Source: Planctomycetota bacterium (GTDB lineage Bacteria > Planctomycetota > Planctomycetia > Pirellulales > S012-138). From it: 6,417 bases of DNA. A model generated the notes under the pieces. That model had not been told where the DNA came from and did not search any database. It was given only the letters and a program-made list of their open reading frames with translations. The stretch spans positions 1 through 6,417 of the forward strand of contig JALSGI010000058.1 in NCBI GenBank assembly GCA_026982835.1, given 5' to 3'. Within the stretch, counting starts at the first letter, position 1, and each line of letters starts with the position of its first letter. This document shows, piece by piece, positions 1 through 5,930 of this stretch. A program made the translations under genes and the position numbers.

Positions 1-25
1 GCTCGTTCTTGCTTCGGCGAGCCCC

Positions 26-37
26 CGGCTTTAGCCG
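26..37 (+). repeat. Hairpin, TTTA loop
   Basis: Arms CGGC and GCCG around TTTA. A second copy is at 1893-1904 within the long direct repeat. Confidence 0.6.
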
Positions 38-73
38 CCCGGAGAGCCAAGAAAAAACGCATGTCGATCTTCT

Positions 74-93
74 CCGCCGACTGAAGTCGGCGG
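74..93 (+). repeat. Hairpin, TGAA loop, then CTCGC
   Basis: Perfect 8-bp arms CCGCCGAC and GTCGGCGG around TGAA; a copy lies at 1941-1960. Confidence 0.8.
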
Positions 94-130
94 CTCGCCG
101 GTTTGCAAGAATTGGCGCTTGTTCTCACTT

Positions 131-146
131 CGGAGCGGAAGCTCCG
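131..146 (+). repeat. Hairpin, GGAA loop
   Basis: Perfect 6-bp arms CGGAGC and GCTCCG around GGAA, a GNRA-type loop if transcribed on this strand. The same hairpin is at 1997-2012. Confidence 0.75.
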
Positions 147-188
147 CCGCAAGGCGCAGGTCGCACGGCGCAAGCCGATATTGTTTCT

Positions 189-208
189 CCCCCCGCTAAC
201 GCGGGGGG
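189..208 (+). repeat. Hairpin, TAAC loop, then CTCTTG
   Basis: Perfect 8-bp arms CCCCCCGC and GCGGGGGG around TAAC. Identical hairpins occur at 2062-2081 and, inverted, at 6191-6210. No T-tract follows on the minus strand, the strand that is transcribed here. Confidence 0.85.
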
Positions 209-243
209 CTCTTGTTGGGCAAGTTGACGCTCCTTCTCGCTGC

Positions 244-257
244 GGTGCGGCAGCACC
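244..257 (+). repeat. Hairpin, GGCA loop
   Basis: Perfect 5-bp arms GGTGC and GCACC around GGCA. The inverted counterpart is at 6141-6154. Confidence 0.7.
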
Positions 258-261
258 TGCC

Positions 262-290
262 CAAGACCCGAGACCCAGGACCCAAGACTC
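262..290 (+). repeat. AAGACCC array
   Basis: About four degenerate 7-bp units (AAGACCC, GAGACCC, AGGACCC, AAGACTC), between the GGCA hairpin and the stop codon of the hydrolase gene. Confidence 0.7.
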
Positions 291-302
291 CGCAAGTCGA
301 AC

Positions 303-1694
303 TTACGGTTCGTCGGCCACTTGCAACAGTCGCCGCAGGCCGTCCATCAGCACTCCTTCCACCTCGGGAGCGGTTCGGGAAACGCGGCTGGTTTCGTAGC
401 CCCCCTGGGAGTACGACTCCCGCGTGCCGATGTAGCCCGGCCCGTAATCCCCGTAGGCCGCCATACACACCATGGCTTGAGGGCACATTTTCTGGGCGGC
501 CAGTTGGTATTCGACGAACAGCTCTCCGGGCATGTGTACCAGCCGCACCGGCCCCAGTTCCAGGCAGCTTAGGGTGATTTTGTGCCCCGCCTGGCAGCGT
601 CGCAGCCAGGCCAGGTCGCGTGCGGCGCGGAGCCGAGGGCGCTGGGGCAGCTTGTGGTTGTGCAGATCGGCCAGCAGTTTTTTTTCGTCCAGGGTTTCCA
701 TCCGCGGGGGGAGGGCCACTTGCACCGTGCGCCAGCGCAGTTGCCGGGCCGAGACGGGCACGCGGTTTTGCAACGCCTGGTGCCACGCCTCGGCCATGCC
801 CTGGGCCAGGCGGCGGGCCAGGATGGGGCGCATCCGCGGCGAGCCGTCGTTGTACTTGCCCGCGGCCACGTTTCCCCCGGCCCCGTTGAAGTGGATGTGC
901 AGCGCCTCGGGCACGGCTTGCTGGCGGAGGGTGCGGGCCAGGCCGACGAAATCGGCGCTGATGGCCCCCTGCCCGTAGTAGCTCTGCGGGTGCGTGGCGT
1001 AGTAGGTGAGCACGCACAAGGGGCGCGTGCCCTGGAAAAAGGCCACCAGGCGGCACCAGGGGTCGATAGTGCCTTCGGGCATGGCCCGCACTTTCTCATC
1101 GCGGCACGAGCTATAGCGCACCCAACGCACGCGACCCTCAGGCCCCAGCAGCCGGCGGTTGGAAGCCACCTTGTGCACCCGGGCCTTGCCGTAGGCCAGA
1201 TGGGTGACCGGCTGGGCCGAGGCTGCGGCGCGGCGCACGGCTTGGGCCGTTCGCTGGATGGTTTGCCGGGCAAAGAGCACGTGGAACAGCTTGCCTCCCA
1301 GCCCGGCCGATGCGGCAATGCGATCAGCCAGAAAATCGCAGCCCGGGGCGTCGTGCTGGTGCAGGCAGTGGACGGCCACGCGATCCGGTGTGGTCTCGGC
1401 AGCACGGGCCAGGGCCTCGCACCAGGCATCGTAGCCCTCGTTGCCGATGCCGACCCAATCCACGGCGCAAAGCACAATCGGTTTTCCGGCTCCCAGGATG
1501 ACCACGCCGCGGACCGACAGGGGATCGTCCACCCGGGCCGCCGGGCGCACCAGGGCATCGCACAGCGGGGAGCCAAGCGGCGGGGTGGCGTCCAGGCGGA
1601 AGGTGCCCACCCGCAGCGGTTCCTCGGGGCTTTGGGCTACGGCGGACAGCGCCCCCCAGCACACCAGCGCGACGGCAAACAAGAGTTGCTTCAT
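303..1694 (-). CDS. Exported neutral/alkaline ceramidase-like hydrolase
   Basis: The protein has 463 residues. Residues 1-20 form a signal peptide (MKQ, hydrophobic core, then A18-V19-A20 before Q21), so it should act in the periplasm or outside. The rest resembles the N-terminal domain of neutral/alkaline non-lysosomal ceramidases, zinc enzymes that cleave N-acyl amides. Visible family landmarks are HCLHQHDAPG (109-118), THP with H235, MPGE with E391, and YGPGYIGTRE (417-426), matching by order the His, His, Glu and Tyr zinc ligands of the Pseudomonas enzyme. The region matching the GDVSPN nucleophile motif reads GNVAAG (274-279), so the catalytic serine appears to be alanine. The C-terminal Ig-like domain of longer ceramidases is absent. 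The start at 1694 is preferred over an in-frame ATG at 1718 because an AGGAGGA lies 7 nt upstream and the signal peptide begins there. True substrate unknown; family assignment fairly sure, ceramidase activity doubtful. Confidence 0.85.
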   Translation of the reverse strand: MKQLLFAVALVCWGALSAVAQSPEEPLRVGTFRLDATPPLGSPLCDALVRPAARVDDPLSVRGVVILGAGKPIVLCAVDWVGIGNEGYDAWCEALARAAETTPDRVAVHCLHQHDAPGCDFLADRIAASAGLGGKLFHVLFARQTIQRTAQAVRRAAASAQPVTHLAYGKARVHKVASNRRLLGPEGRVRWVRYSSCRDEKVRAMPEGTIDPWCRLVAFFQGTRPLCVLTYYATHPQSYYGQGAISADFVGLARTLRQQAVPEALHIHFNGAGGNVAAGKYNDGSPRMRPILARRLAQGMAEAWHQALQNRVPVSARQLRWRTVQVALPPRMETLDEKKLLADLHNHKLPQRPRLRAARDLAWLRRCQAGHKITLSCLELGPVRLVHMPGELFVEYQLAAQKMCPQAMVCMAAYGDYGPGYIGTRESYSQGGYETSRVSRTAPEVEGVLMDGLRRLLQVADEP

Positions 1695-1798
1695 GGGATG
1701 TTCCTCCTGGCTGGGCAAGTTGTGTCTGTAGCAGCCAGTTTACCGCGTCGGTGAGCAATGGGCAGCGGGAAAGCGCGTTTGGCCTGGTGGTGGCACGC
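1695..1798 (-). other. Leader region of the ceramidase-like gene
   Basis: This roughly 100-bp stretch between the start codon and repeat island B holds the Shine-Dalgarno and is free of the island repeats. A TAAACT near 1740 on the minus strand resembles a -10 box, but no -35 box sits at proper spacing, so no promoter is called. Confidence 0.4.
1702..1708 (-). promoter_or_regulatory. Strong Shine-Dalgarno of the ceramidase-like gene
   Basis: The minus strand reads AGGAGGA, a full anti-16S match, with 7 nt to the ATG at 1694. It lies inside the eight-codon extension that would start at 1718, which decides the start in favour of 1694. Confidence 0.85.
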
Positions 1799-1802
1799 TC
1801 CT

Positions 1803-1822
1803 CCGGGAGCTGACGCTCCCGG
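1803..1822 (+). repeat. Hairpin, TGAC loop, then CTCGC
   Basis: Perfect 8-bp arms CCGGGAGC and GCTCCCGG around TGAC. It is the island B hairpin nearest the hydrolase leader. Confidence 0.8.
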
Positions 1823-1860
1823 CTCGCTGTTCAACCGCCGGCTAGCGCTGGAGGCTCGCC
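1821..1860 (-). repeat. Diverged inverted copy of the 41-bp element
   Basis: On the minus strand it starts GGCGAGCC and ends GCCGGCGGTTGAACAGCGAG, as do the exact copies at 6033-6073 and 6285-6325. One hairpin arm has changed (CCTCCAGC instead of CCGCCGGC) and the loop is GCTA instead of GTGA. Confidence 0.75.
1835..1854 (+). repeat. Imperfect hairpin, TAGC loop, then CTCGCC
   Basis: Arms CCGCCGGC and GCTGGAGG around TAGC, with one mismatch and one G-T pair. It is a decayed member of the T-N-A-N family. Confidence 0.6.
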
Positions 1861-1940
1861 CCCGGTGTGAGATAACGTATTTGGCGAGCTCCCGGCTTTA
1901 GCCGCCCGGAGAGCCAAGAAAAAACGTATGTCGATCTTCT

Positions 1941-1960
1941 CCGCCGACTGAAGTCGGCGG
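1941..1960 (+). repeat. Hairpin, TGAA loop, then CTCGC
   Basis: Arms CCGCCGAC and GTCGGCGG, identical to 74-93. Confidence 0.8.
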
Positions 1961-1996
1961 CTCGCTGGTTGCAAGAATTGGCGTTTGTTCTTGCTT

Positions 1997-2012
1997 CGGA
2001 GCGGAAGCTCCG
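1997..2012 (+). repeat. Hairpin, GGAA loop
   Basis: Arms CGGAGC and GCTCCG, identical to 131-146, here followed by GCGCAAGG repeats. Confidence 0.75.
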
Positions 2013-2061
2013 GCGCAAGGCGCAAGGCGCAAGCCGCACGGCGCAAGCCGATACTGTTTCT

Positions 2062-2081
2062 CCCCCCGCTAACGCGGGGGG
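2062..2081 (+). repeat. Hairpin, TAAC loop, then CTCTTG
   Basis: Arms CCCCCCGC and GCGGGGGG, identical to 189-208. Confidence 0.85.
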
Positions 2082-2116
2082 CTCTTGGCAGTGCGAGTTA
2101 ACGCTTGTTTCCTGCC

Positions 2117-2132
2117 CGGTGCGGAAGCACCG
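2117..2132 (+). repeat. Hairpin, GGAA loop
   Basis: Arms CGGTGC and GCACCG around GGAA. Compared with 1997-2012 both arms change together (A-T pair to T-A), so pairing is kept. Confidence 0.75.
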
Positions 2133-2181
2133 CCGCAAGGCGCAGGTCGCACGCCGCACGGCGCAAGCCGATACTGCTCCT

Positions 2182-2201
2182 CCCCGCACTGACGTGCGGG
2201 G
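2182..2201 (+). repeat. Hairpin, TGAC loop, then CTCC
   Basis: Perfect 8-bp arms CCCCGCAC and GTGCGGGG around TGAC. Half copies of this hairpin lie at 2240-2259 and, inverted, at 6097-6116. Confidence 0.8.
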
Positions 2202-2212
2202 CTCCCTACTCT

Positions 2213-2243
2213 CAAGACCCAAGACCCACGACCCAAGACCCAA
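2213..2243 (+). repeat. AAGACCC array
   Basis: Four 7-bp units (AAGACCC, AAGACCC, ACGACCC, AAGACCC) running into the half hairpin at 2240-2259. Confidence 0.8.
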
Positions 2244-2259
2244 CCACTGACGTGCGGGG
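2240..2259 (+). repeat. Half hairpin joined to AAGACCC array
   Basis: Loop TGAC and right arm GTGCGGGG are intact, but the left arm reads CCAACCAC and pairs poorly. The same kind of junction occurs on the other strand at 6097-6116. Confidence 0.65.
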
Positions 2260-2263
2260 CTCC

Positions 2264-2290
2264 TCAAGCCTCCAAGCCTCCAAGCCTCCC
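2264..2290 (-). repeat. Short 8-bp tandem array
   Basis: Three units of CAAGCCTC on the plus strand (GGCTTGGA on the minus strand), the same unit as the long array at 5931-6035 in opposite orientation. Confidence 0.8.
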
Positions 2291-2304
2291 GCGGCTGAAG
2301 CCGC
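2291..2304 (+). repeat. Hairpin, TGAA loop
   Basis: Perfect 5-bp arms GCGGC and GCCGC around TGAA, followed by AGGCTCGCC as for other family members. Confidence 0.7.
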
Positions 2305-2313
2305 AGGCTCGCC

Positions 2314-2335
2314 CAAGACCCACGACCCAAGACCC
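2314..2335 (+). repeat. AAGACCC array, second in island B
   Basis: Three units (AAGACCC, ACGACCC, AAGACCC), the same succession as the last three units of 2213-2243. Confidence 0.75.
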
Positions 2336-2337
2336 CC

Positions 2338-2351
2338 GGAGCGGAAGCACC
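2338..2351 (+). repeat. Chimeric hairpin, GGAA loop
   Basis: The left arm GGAGC is of the 1997-2012 type and the right arm GCACC of the 2117-2132 type, leaving an A-A mismatch. The reciprocal combination occurs on the other strand at 6240-6253. Confidence 0.65.
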
Positions 2352-2384
2352 CGGCGCAAGGCGCAGGCCGCACGCCGCAAGCTG

Positions 2385-5300
2385 TTATTCCAGCACCAGC
2401 AGCAGATCGCCGGTTTCCACCTGGCTCCCGGCTTCGACCAGCACTTCTTGCACCTTGCCGTCGGCTTCGGCCGTGATGGTGGTTTCCATTTTCATGGCTT
2501 CCAGCGTCAAGAGCTTCTGCCCCCGGCGGACCGTATCCCCGGCCTGCACGGCCACGGTGACCACCATGCCGGGCATGCTGGCCGCCACGTGTTTGGGGTT
2601 GTTCGGGTCGGCCTGGAGCCGTTTTTTGGTTTCCGGTTCCAGCGACAGGTCCACCACGGTCACATCGCGCGGCTGCCCGTTGAGCTCGAAGAACACGTTG
2701 CGGGTGCCGTCCGGGTGCGGCTCGCCGGTGGTGAGGTACTTGATGATGAGCGTCTTGCCCGGCTCGATGTCCACGGCGATCTCCTCGTTGGGCTTCTGGC
2801 CGTAGAAGAACACGGGCGTGGGCAGAATGCTGGTGTCGGAATACTGCTGCTGGTGGGCCACGAAGTCCCGATAGACCTTCGGATAAAGCAGATAGGAGAC
2901 CACCTCGCGCCGGAGGGGCTTGCGGCCCAGCAGCTCCTCTACCTCGCGCGCGGCCTTGTTGAAGTCCACCGGGGGGAGCACTTCGCCGGGGCGCCGGGTG
3001 AGCACCTCGCGGTCGCCCAGGATGCGCTTGAGCACCTCCGGGGGAAAGCCGCCGGGGGGCTGACCCATCCGCCCCGAGAGCAGGTCGATCACCGAAGCGG
3101 GAAAGGCCAGCTCGCGGGAACTTTCCATCACCTCCTGCGGCGACAGATCGTTGGCCACCAGGAACAAGGCCATGTCGCCCACGGCCTTCGAGGTGGGCGT
3201 GACCTTCACGATGTCGCCGAAGAGCTGGTTCACCTGGGCATACACGCGGCAAACTTCGTCCCAGCGGTCTTCCAGGCCCAGGGCGCGGGCCTGCTCGTAG
3301 AGGTTGGTGTACTGGCCGCCGGGCATTTCGTGCTGGTACAGGTCGGCCCCGGCCGGCGGGGTGGGGCTTTCAAACGCCGCGTAGAACTGCCGCACGGCCG
3401 CCCAGTAACGCCCCAGCCGGTCCAGTTGCTCGGTAGCCAGCGAGGAGCGTCGGGGAGTGGGCCGCATGGCGTTGACCAGTGTGTTGAGATTCGGCTGGCT
3501 GGTGCCGCCGGACATGGGAGCCAAGGCCCCGTCGGCCACGTCCAGGCCCACATCGGCCGCCTTGACGATCGAAGCGGCCTGGATGCCGGCCGTGTCGTGG
3601 GTGTGGAAGTGGATCGGGATGCCCACCTCCTGCCGAAGCGCCGACACCAGCTTTTCCGCAGCATACGGGGTGCACAGCCCGGCCATGTCCTTGATGGCCA
3701 GCAGGTTGGCCCCCAGCCGCTCCAACTCCTTGGCCAGCTCGACGTAGTATTTGAGATTGTACTTGGGTCGGGCCGGGTCGAGGATGTCGCCGGTGTAGCA
3801 GATGGCCGCCTCGCAGAGCATCCCGGTTTCCCGAACCGCCTCGATGGCCACGCGCATGTTGGGCACCCAGTTCAGGGCATCGAAGACGCGGAACAGGTCG
3901 ATACCGGCCTGGGCCGCCTCTTCCACGAACGCTTGCACCACGTTGTCCGGATAGTTGGTGTAGCCCACGGCGTTGGAGGCCCGCAGCAACATCTGGAACA
4001 AAATGTTGGGGATTCGCTCCCGCAGCAGGGCCAGGCGTTGCCAGGGGCATTCTTTGAGGAACCGCATCGAGGTGTCGAACGTGGCTCCGCCCCACATCTC
4101 GATGGAGAAAAGCTGCGGGCAGAGCCGAGCGTAGCTTTCGGCGATTTGCAACAGGTCGTAGGTGCGAAACCGCGTGGCCAGCAGCGACTGGTGAGCGTCG
4201 CGGAACGTGGTGTCGGTAAAGAACAGCTCGTTCTGCTGGCGCAGCCAGCGGGCGAACCCCTCGGGACCCAGCTCCTGGAAGCGCTGCCGCATGCCCGGGG
4301 GAACCGGCTGCGAGCGATCCAGCTCCGGCACGGGGGCGGGCGTGCGCCGCGTGGCTTCGGAGCGGCCTTTGACCAGCGGATTGCCGTTGACGATGGTGTT
4401 GCCGATGTAACGCAGCAGCTTGGTGGCCCGATCCTTGCGCTGCGGCAGGTCGAACAGCTCGGGCGCCTGGTCGATGAACCGCGTGGTGCACCGCCCGGCC
4501 AGGAAGGTAGGGTGCGTGACCAGCTTGATCAGAAACGGGATGTTCGTCTTCACCCCGCGGACGCGAAACTCCTGCAGCGAGCGTTCCATCCGCCGGGCGG
4601 CATCGACGAAGCGGCGCCCGCGGGCGGTGACCTTGACCAGCAGGGAGTCGTAGTAGGGGTTGACCACCGCCCCGGAAAACGCGCTGCCGGCGTCCAGGCG
4701 GATGCCCATCCCGCTGGCCGAGCGGTAGTGGCTGATGCGGCCGTAGTCGGGCATGAAGTTGTTGGCCGGGTCTTCGGTCGTCACGCGGCACTGGATGGCG
4801 TAGCCGCGCACGCTTACCCGGTCCTGCGAGCCCAGGTCCAGTTCCGGGTCCGAAAGGGGCACGCCCTGGGCCACCAGGATTTGAGCGGCCACGATGTCCA
4901 CGCCGGTCACTTCCTCGGTGACGGTGTGCTCGACCTGGATGCGGGGGTTGACCTCGATGAAATACACCTGGCCCGTCTCGTCGTCCAGCAAAAACTCCAC
5001 CGTGCCGGCCGCCTCGTAGCCCACGTGGCGCCCCAGGGCCAGGGCGTGATTGAATAGCTGCTGCCGCACCTGGTCGTCCAGCACAGGGGCGGGGGCGATC
5101 TCCACCACCTTCTGGTTGCGCCGCTGCACGGAGCAATCGCGCTCGTGCAGGTGGACCAGGTTGCCGTGCTTGTCGCCCAACAGCTGCACTTCCATGTGCC
5201 GGGCGCGGCGGATGTACTTTTCCACGAACAGCTCGCCGGAGCCGAAGGCGCTTTGGGCCTCGCGTTGGGCCTGGTCGAACAGTTGCCGCAGTTGGTCTTC

Positions 5301-5825
5301 CGATTCGATCACGCGCATCCCGCGCCCGCCGCCGCCGTGGGCCGCCTTGAGCATGACCGGGTAGCCCAGTTCCCCGGCCGCCTCCAGCGCCTCCTCCAGC
5401 GTGGTCACCGAGCTACTGCCCGGGAGCACCGGCACGCCGATTTCCTGGGCCAGGCGGCGGGAGGCGGTCTTGTCGCCCAGCAGCTCCAGCACCCGCGGCG
5501 GCGGCCCCACCCAGATGATGCCCGCCTGCTGGCAGGCCCGAGCAAAGTCGGCGTTTTCGGACAAAAAGCCGTAGCCGGGATGGATGGCGTCGATCTGGCG
5601 CTGGAGGGCCAGCTGGACGATCCCCTCGATGTCCAGGTACGCCCGCAGCGGCTCGCCGGGGGAGCCGATGCGGTAGGCCTCGTCGGCCTTGAAGCGATGC
5701 AGGGCGTAGCGGTCTTCGTGGGTGTAGATGGCCACGGTGCGGATGCCTAGCTCGTGCGTGGAGCGGAACACCCGAATGGCGATCTCCCCCCGATTGGCCA
5801 CCAGCAGGCGTCGGATTTGTTTCAT
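2385..5825 (-). CDS. pyc: Pyruvate carboxylase, single-chain, biotin-dependent
   Basis: The 1146-residue cytoplasmic enzyme carboxylates pyruvate to oxaloacetate using ATP and bicarbonate, feeding the TCA cycle and gluconeogenesis. The biotin carboxylase domain spans about 4-450: LLVANRGEIAIR (7-18), glycine-rich ATP-grasp loop GGGGRGM (164-170), EVNPRIQVEH (291-300) and GYAIQCRV with R347. The carboxyltransferase domain (about 533-800) has FRDAHQS (541-547), IKDMAGL with K712, the usually carbamylated lysine, and HTHD (741-744); D543, K712, H741 and H743 would hold the metal. A conserved PYC/OADA region follows (about 825-1025). The biotinyl domain ends the protein, with biotinylated K1112 in EAMKME (1109-1114). 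Length and domain order are normal and no key residue is missing. The start at 5825 fits the family N-terminus; the reading frame stays open upstream to 6167, but that part only translates repeats. Oxaloacetate decarboxylase is ruled out by the N-terminal biotin carboxylase. Members of this family are often activated by acetyl-CoA; this was not assessed here. Confidence 0.97.
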   Translation of the reverse strand: MKQIRRLLVANRGEIAIRVFRSTHELGIRTVAIYTHEDRYALHRFKADEAYRIGSPGEPLRAYLDIEGIVQLALQRQIDAIHPGYGFLSENADFARACQQAGIIWVGPPPRVLELLGDKTASRRLAQEIGVPVLPGSSSVTTLEEALEAAGELGYPVMLKAAHGGGGRGMRVIESEDQLRQLFDQAQREAQSAFGSGELFVEKYIRRARHMEVQLLGDKHGNLVHLHERDCSVQRRNQKVVEIAPAPVLDDQVRQQLFNHALALGRHVGYEAAGTVEFLLDDETGQVYFIEVNPRIQVEHTVTEEVTGVDIVAAQILVAQGVPLSDPELDLGSQDRVSVRGYAIQCRVTTEDPANNFMPDYGRISHYRSASGMGIRLDAGSAFSGAVVNPYYDSLLVKVTARGRRFVDAARRMERSLQEFRVRGVKTNIPFLIKLVTHPTFLAGRCTTRFIDQAPELFDLPQRKDRATKLLRYIGNTIVNGNPLVKGRSEATRRTPAPVPELDRSQPVPPGMRQRFQELGPEGFARWLRQQNELFFTDTTFRDAHQSLLATRFRTYDLLQIAESYARLCPQLFSIEMWGGATFDTSMRFLKECPWQRLALLRERIPNILFQMLLRASNAVGYTNYPDNVVQAFVEEAAQAGIDLFRVFDALNWVPNMRVAIEAVRETGMLCEAAICYTGDILDPARPKYNLKYYVELAKELERLGANLLAIKDMAGLCTPYAAEKLVSALRQEVGIPIHFHTHDTAGIQAASIVKAADVGLDVADGALAPMSGGTSQPNLNTLVNAMRPTPRRSSLATEQLDRLGRYWAAVRQFYAAFESPTPPAGADLYQHEMPGGQYTNLYEQARALGLEDRWDEVCRVYAQVNQLFGDIVKVTPTSKAVGDMALFLVANDLSPQEVMESSRELAFPASVIDLLSGRMGQPPGGFPPEVLKRILGDREVLTRRPGEVLPPVDFNKAAREVEELLGRKPLRREVVSYLLYPKVYRDFVAHQQQYSDTSILPTPVFFYGQKPNEEIAVDIEPGKTLIIKYLTTGEPHPDGTRNVFFELNGQPRDVTVVDLSLEPETKKRLQADPNNPKHVAASMPGMVVTVAVQAGDTVRRGQKLLTLEAMKMETTITAEADGKVQEVLVEAGSQVETGDLLLVLE

Positions 5826-5829
5826 GCAG

Positions 5830-5837
5830 CCCTTTCT
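5830..5837 (-). promoter_or_regulatory. Weak Shine-Dalgarno of pyruvate carboxylase
   Basis: The minus strand reads AGAAAGGG with 4 nt to the ATG at 5825; a GGGAG lies just upstream. It is a modest purine-rich match at short spacing, but it supports the start that also fits the protein family. Confidence 0.5.
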
Positions 5838-5897
5838 CCCAATGTGGCATTCGATGCCGAGCCACCTATTGTGTGCGTTGGCGAACAATTTAGGGGC

Positions 5898-5925
5898 ATT
5901 GTACACGCCCGGGGCGGCTTGCGAA
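5898..5925 (-). promoter_or_regulatory. Candidate promoter of pyruvate carboxylase
   Basis: On the minus strand TACAAT (5898-5903) matches 5 of 6 bases of a sigma-70 -10 box, and TTCGCA (5920-5925) matches 4 of 6 of a -35 box, 16 bp apart. Transcription would start near 5890, giving a leader of about 65 nt. The -35 half falls at the edge of repeat island C. Such matches occur by chance, and planctomycete promoters are poorly defined. Confidence 0.3.
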
Positions 5926-5930
5926 GGAGG

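Larger units (their letters stand above)
16..214 (+). repeat. Long direct repeat, copy 1
   Basis: It matches 1883-2087 almost base for base from GGCGAGC to GGGGCTCTTG, including unique-looking stretches such as CATGTCGATCTTCT versus TATGTCGATCTTCT. Differences are a few substitutions and small indels, mainly in the CGCAAGG part. Identity looks near 90 percent by eye. Confidence 0.9.
106..214 (+). repeat. Composite unit A1
   Basis: The unit runs: GCAAG-ATTG lead, TTGTTCT, GGAA-loop hairpin, CGCAAGG-type stretch, GCAAGCCGATA, then a C/G-rich TAAC-loop hairpin and GGCTC. The same order is seen at 1971-2087 and 2088-2206 and, inverted, at 6186-6278. Confidence 0.75.
1..296. repeat. Repeat island A, mosaic of hairpin modules
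   Basis: No gene is supported here. Read on the plus strand it contains a CGGC-TTTA-GCCG hairpin, an A-rich stretch (AAGAAAAAACG), a T-N-A-N hairpin, a GGAA-loop hairpin, CGCAAGG-type sequence, a C/G-rich TAAC hairpin with GGCTC, a GGCA-loop hairpin and a short AAGACCC array. It ends in CCGCAAG seven bases before the stop codon of the hydrolase gene. The left edge is outside the window. Short frames here are open only because stops are rare in GC-rich repeats. Confidence 0.8.
216..296 (+). repeat. Composite unit A2 (AAGACCC type)
   Basis: It runs GGCAAGTTGACGC, a GGCA-loop hairpin, then an AAGACCC array. It is the close relative of the inverted unit 6094-6181, sharing the GGTGCGGCAGCACC hairpin and the array. 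Confidence 0.7.
1883..2087 (+). repeat. Long direct repeat, copy 2
   Basis: Partner of 16-214 in the same orientation, so the two copies bracket the hydrolase gene. This copy carries an extra GGCGCAA-type repeat after the GGAA hairpin, and has GCTGGTTGC where copy 1 has GCCGGTTTGC. Confidence 0.9.
1971..2087 (+). repeat. Composite unit B1
   Basis: About 117 bp, directly followed by the related unit B2. It holds a CGGAGC-GGAA-GCTCCG hairpin, GCGCAAGG repeats, GCAAGCCGATACTG and a CCCCCCGC-TAAC hairpin. Confidence 0.75.
2088..2206 (+). repeat. Composite unit B2
   Basis: About 119 bp in tandem with B1 and alignable along its whole length. Both hairpins have different stems here (GGTGC instead of GGAGC; CCCCGCAC instead of CCCCCCGC) while loops and linking sequence such as GCAAGCCGATACTG are kept. 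Confidence 0.75.
1799..2381. repeat. Repeat island B, mosaic of hairpin modules
   Basis: This gene-free stretch fills most of the 690 bp between the two genes. On the plus strand it runs: TGAC hairpin, inverted relative of the 41-bp element, a 205-bp near copy of island A, a second composite unit, AAGACCC array, half hairpin, 8-bp CAAGCCTC array, TGAA hairpin, second AAGACCC array, and a GGAA hairpin with mismatched arms. It ends in CCGCAAG three bases before the stop codon of pyruvate carboxylase. No oligo-T terminator follows any hairpin on the minus strand. Confidence 0.85.

Noticed and set aside
189..208. Rho-independent terminator
   Set aside because: The stem is strong, but no T-tract follows on the minus strand, and the same hairpin also lies upstream of pyruvate carboxylase. 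The T-tract at 52-57 (minus) is about 17 bases from the nearest hairpin.
582..1754. 390-codon plus-strand frame, and long minus-strand frames at 196-1056 and 569-1576
   Set aside because: All overlap the ceramidase-like gene in other frames and lack recognisable motifs; the gene has the signal peptide, Shine-Dalgarno and family motifs.
1799..2381. CRISPR array
   Set aside because: Repeats differ in length and sequence and are not separated by uniform unique spacers; no cas gene is present.
1799..2381. Insertion sequence or transposon remnant
   Set aside because: No transposase-like reading frame, terminal inverted repeat pair or target duplication could be seen.
2448..5057. 869-codon open frame on the plus strand
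   Set aside because: It lies wholly antisense to pyruvate carboxylase, whose sequence is unmistakable. Its residue mix is the usual mirror of a GC-rich gene, with no family recognisable.
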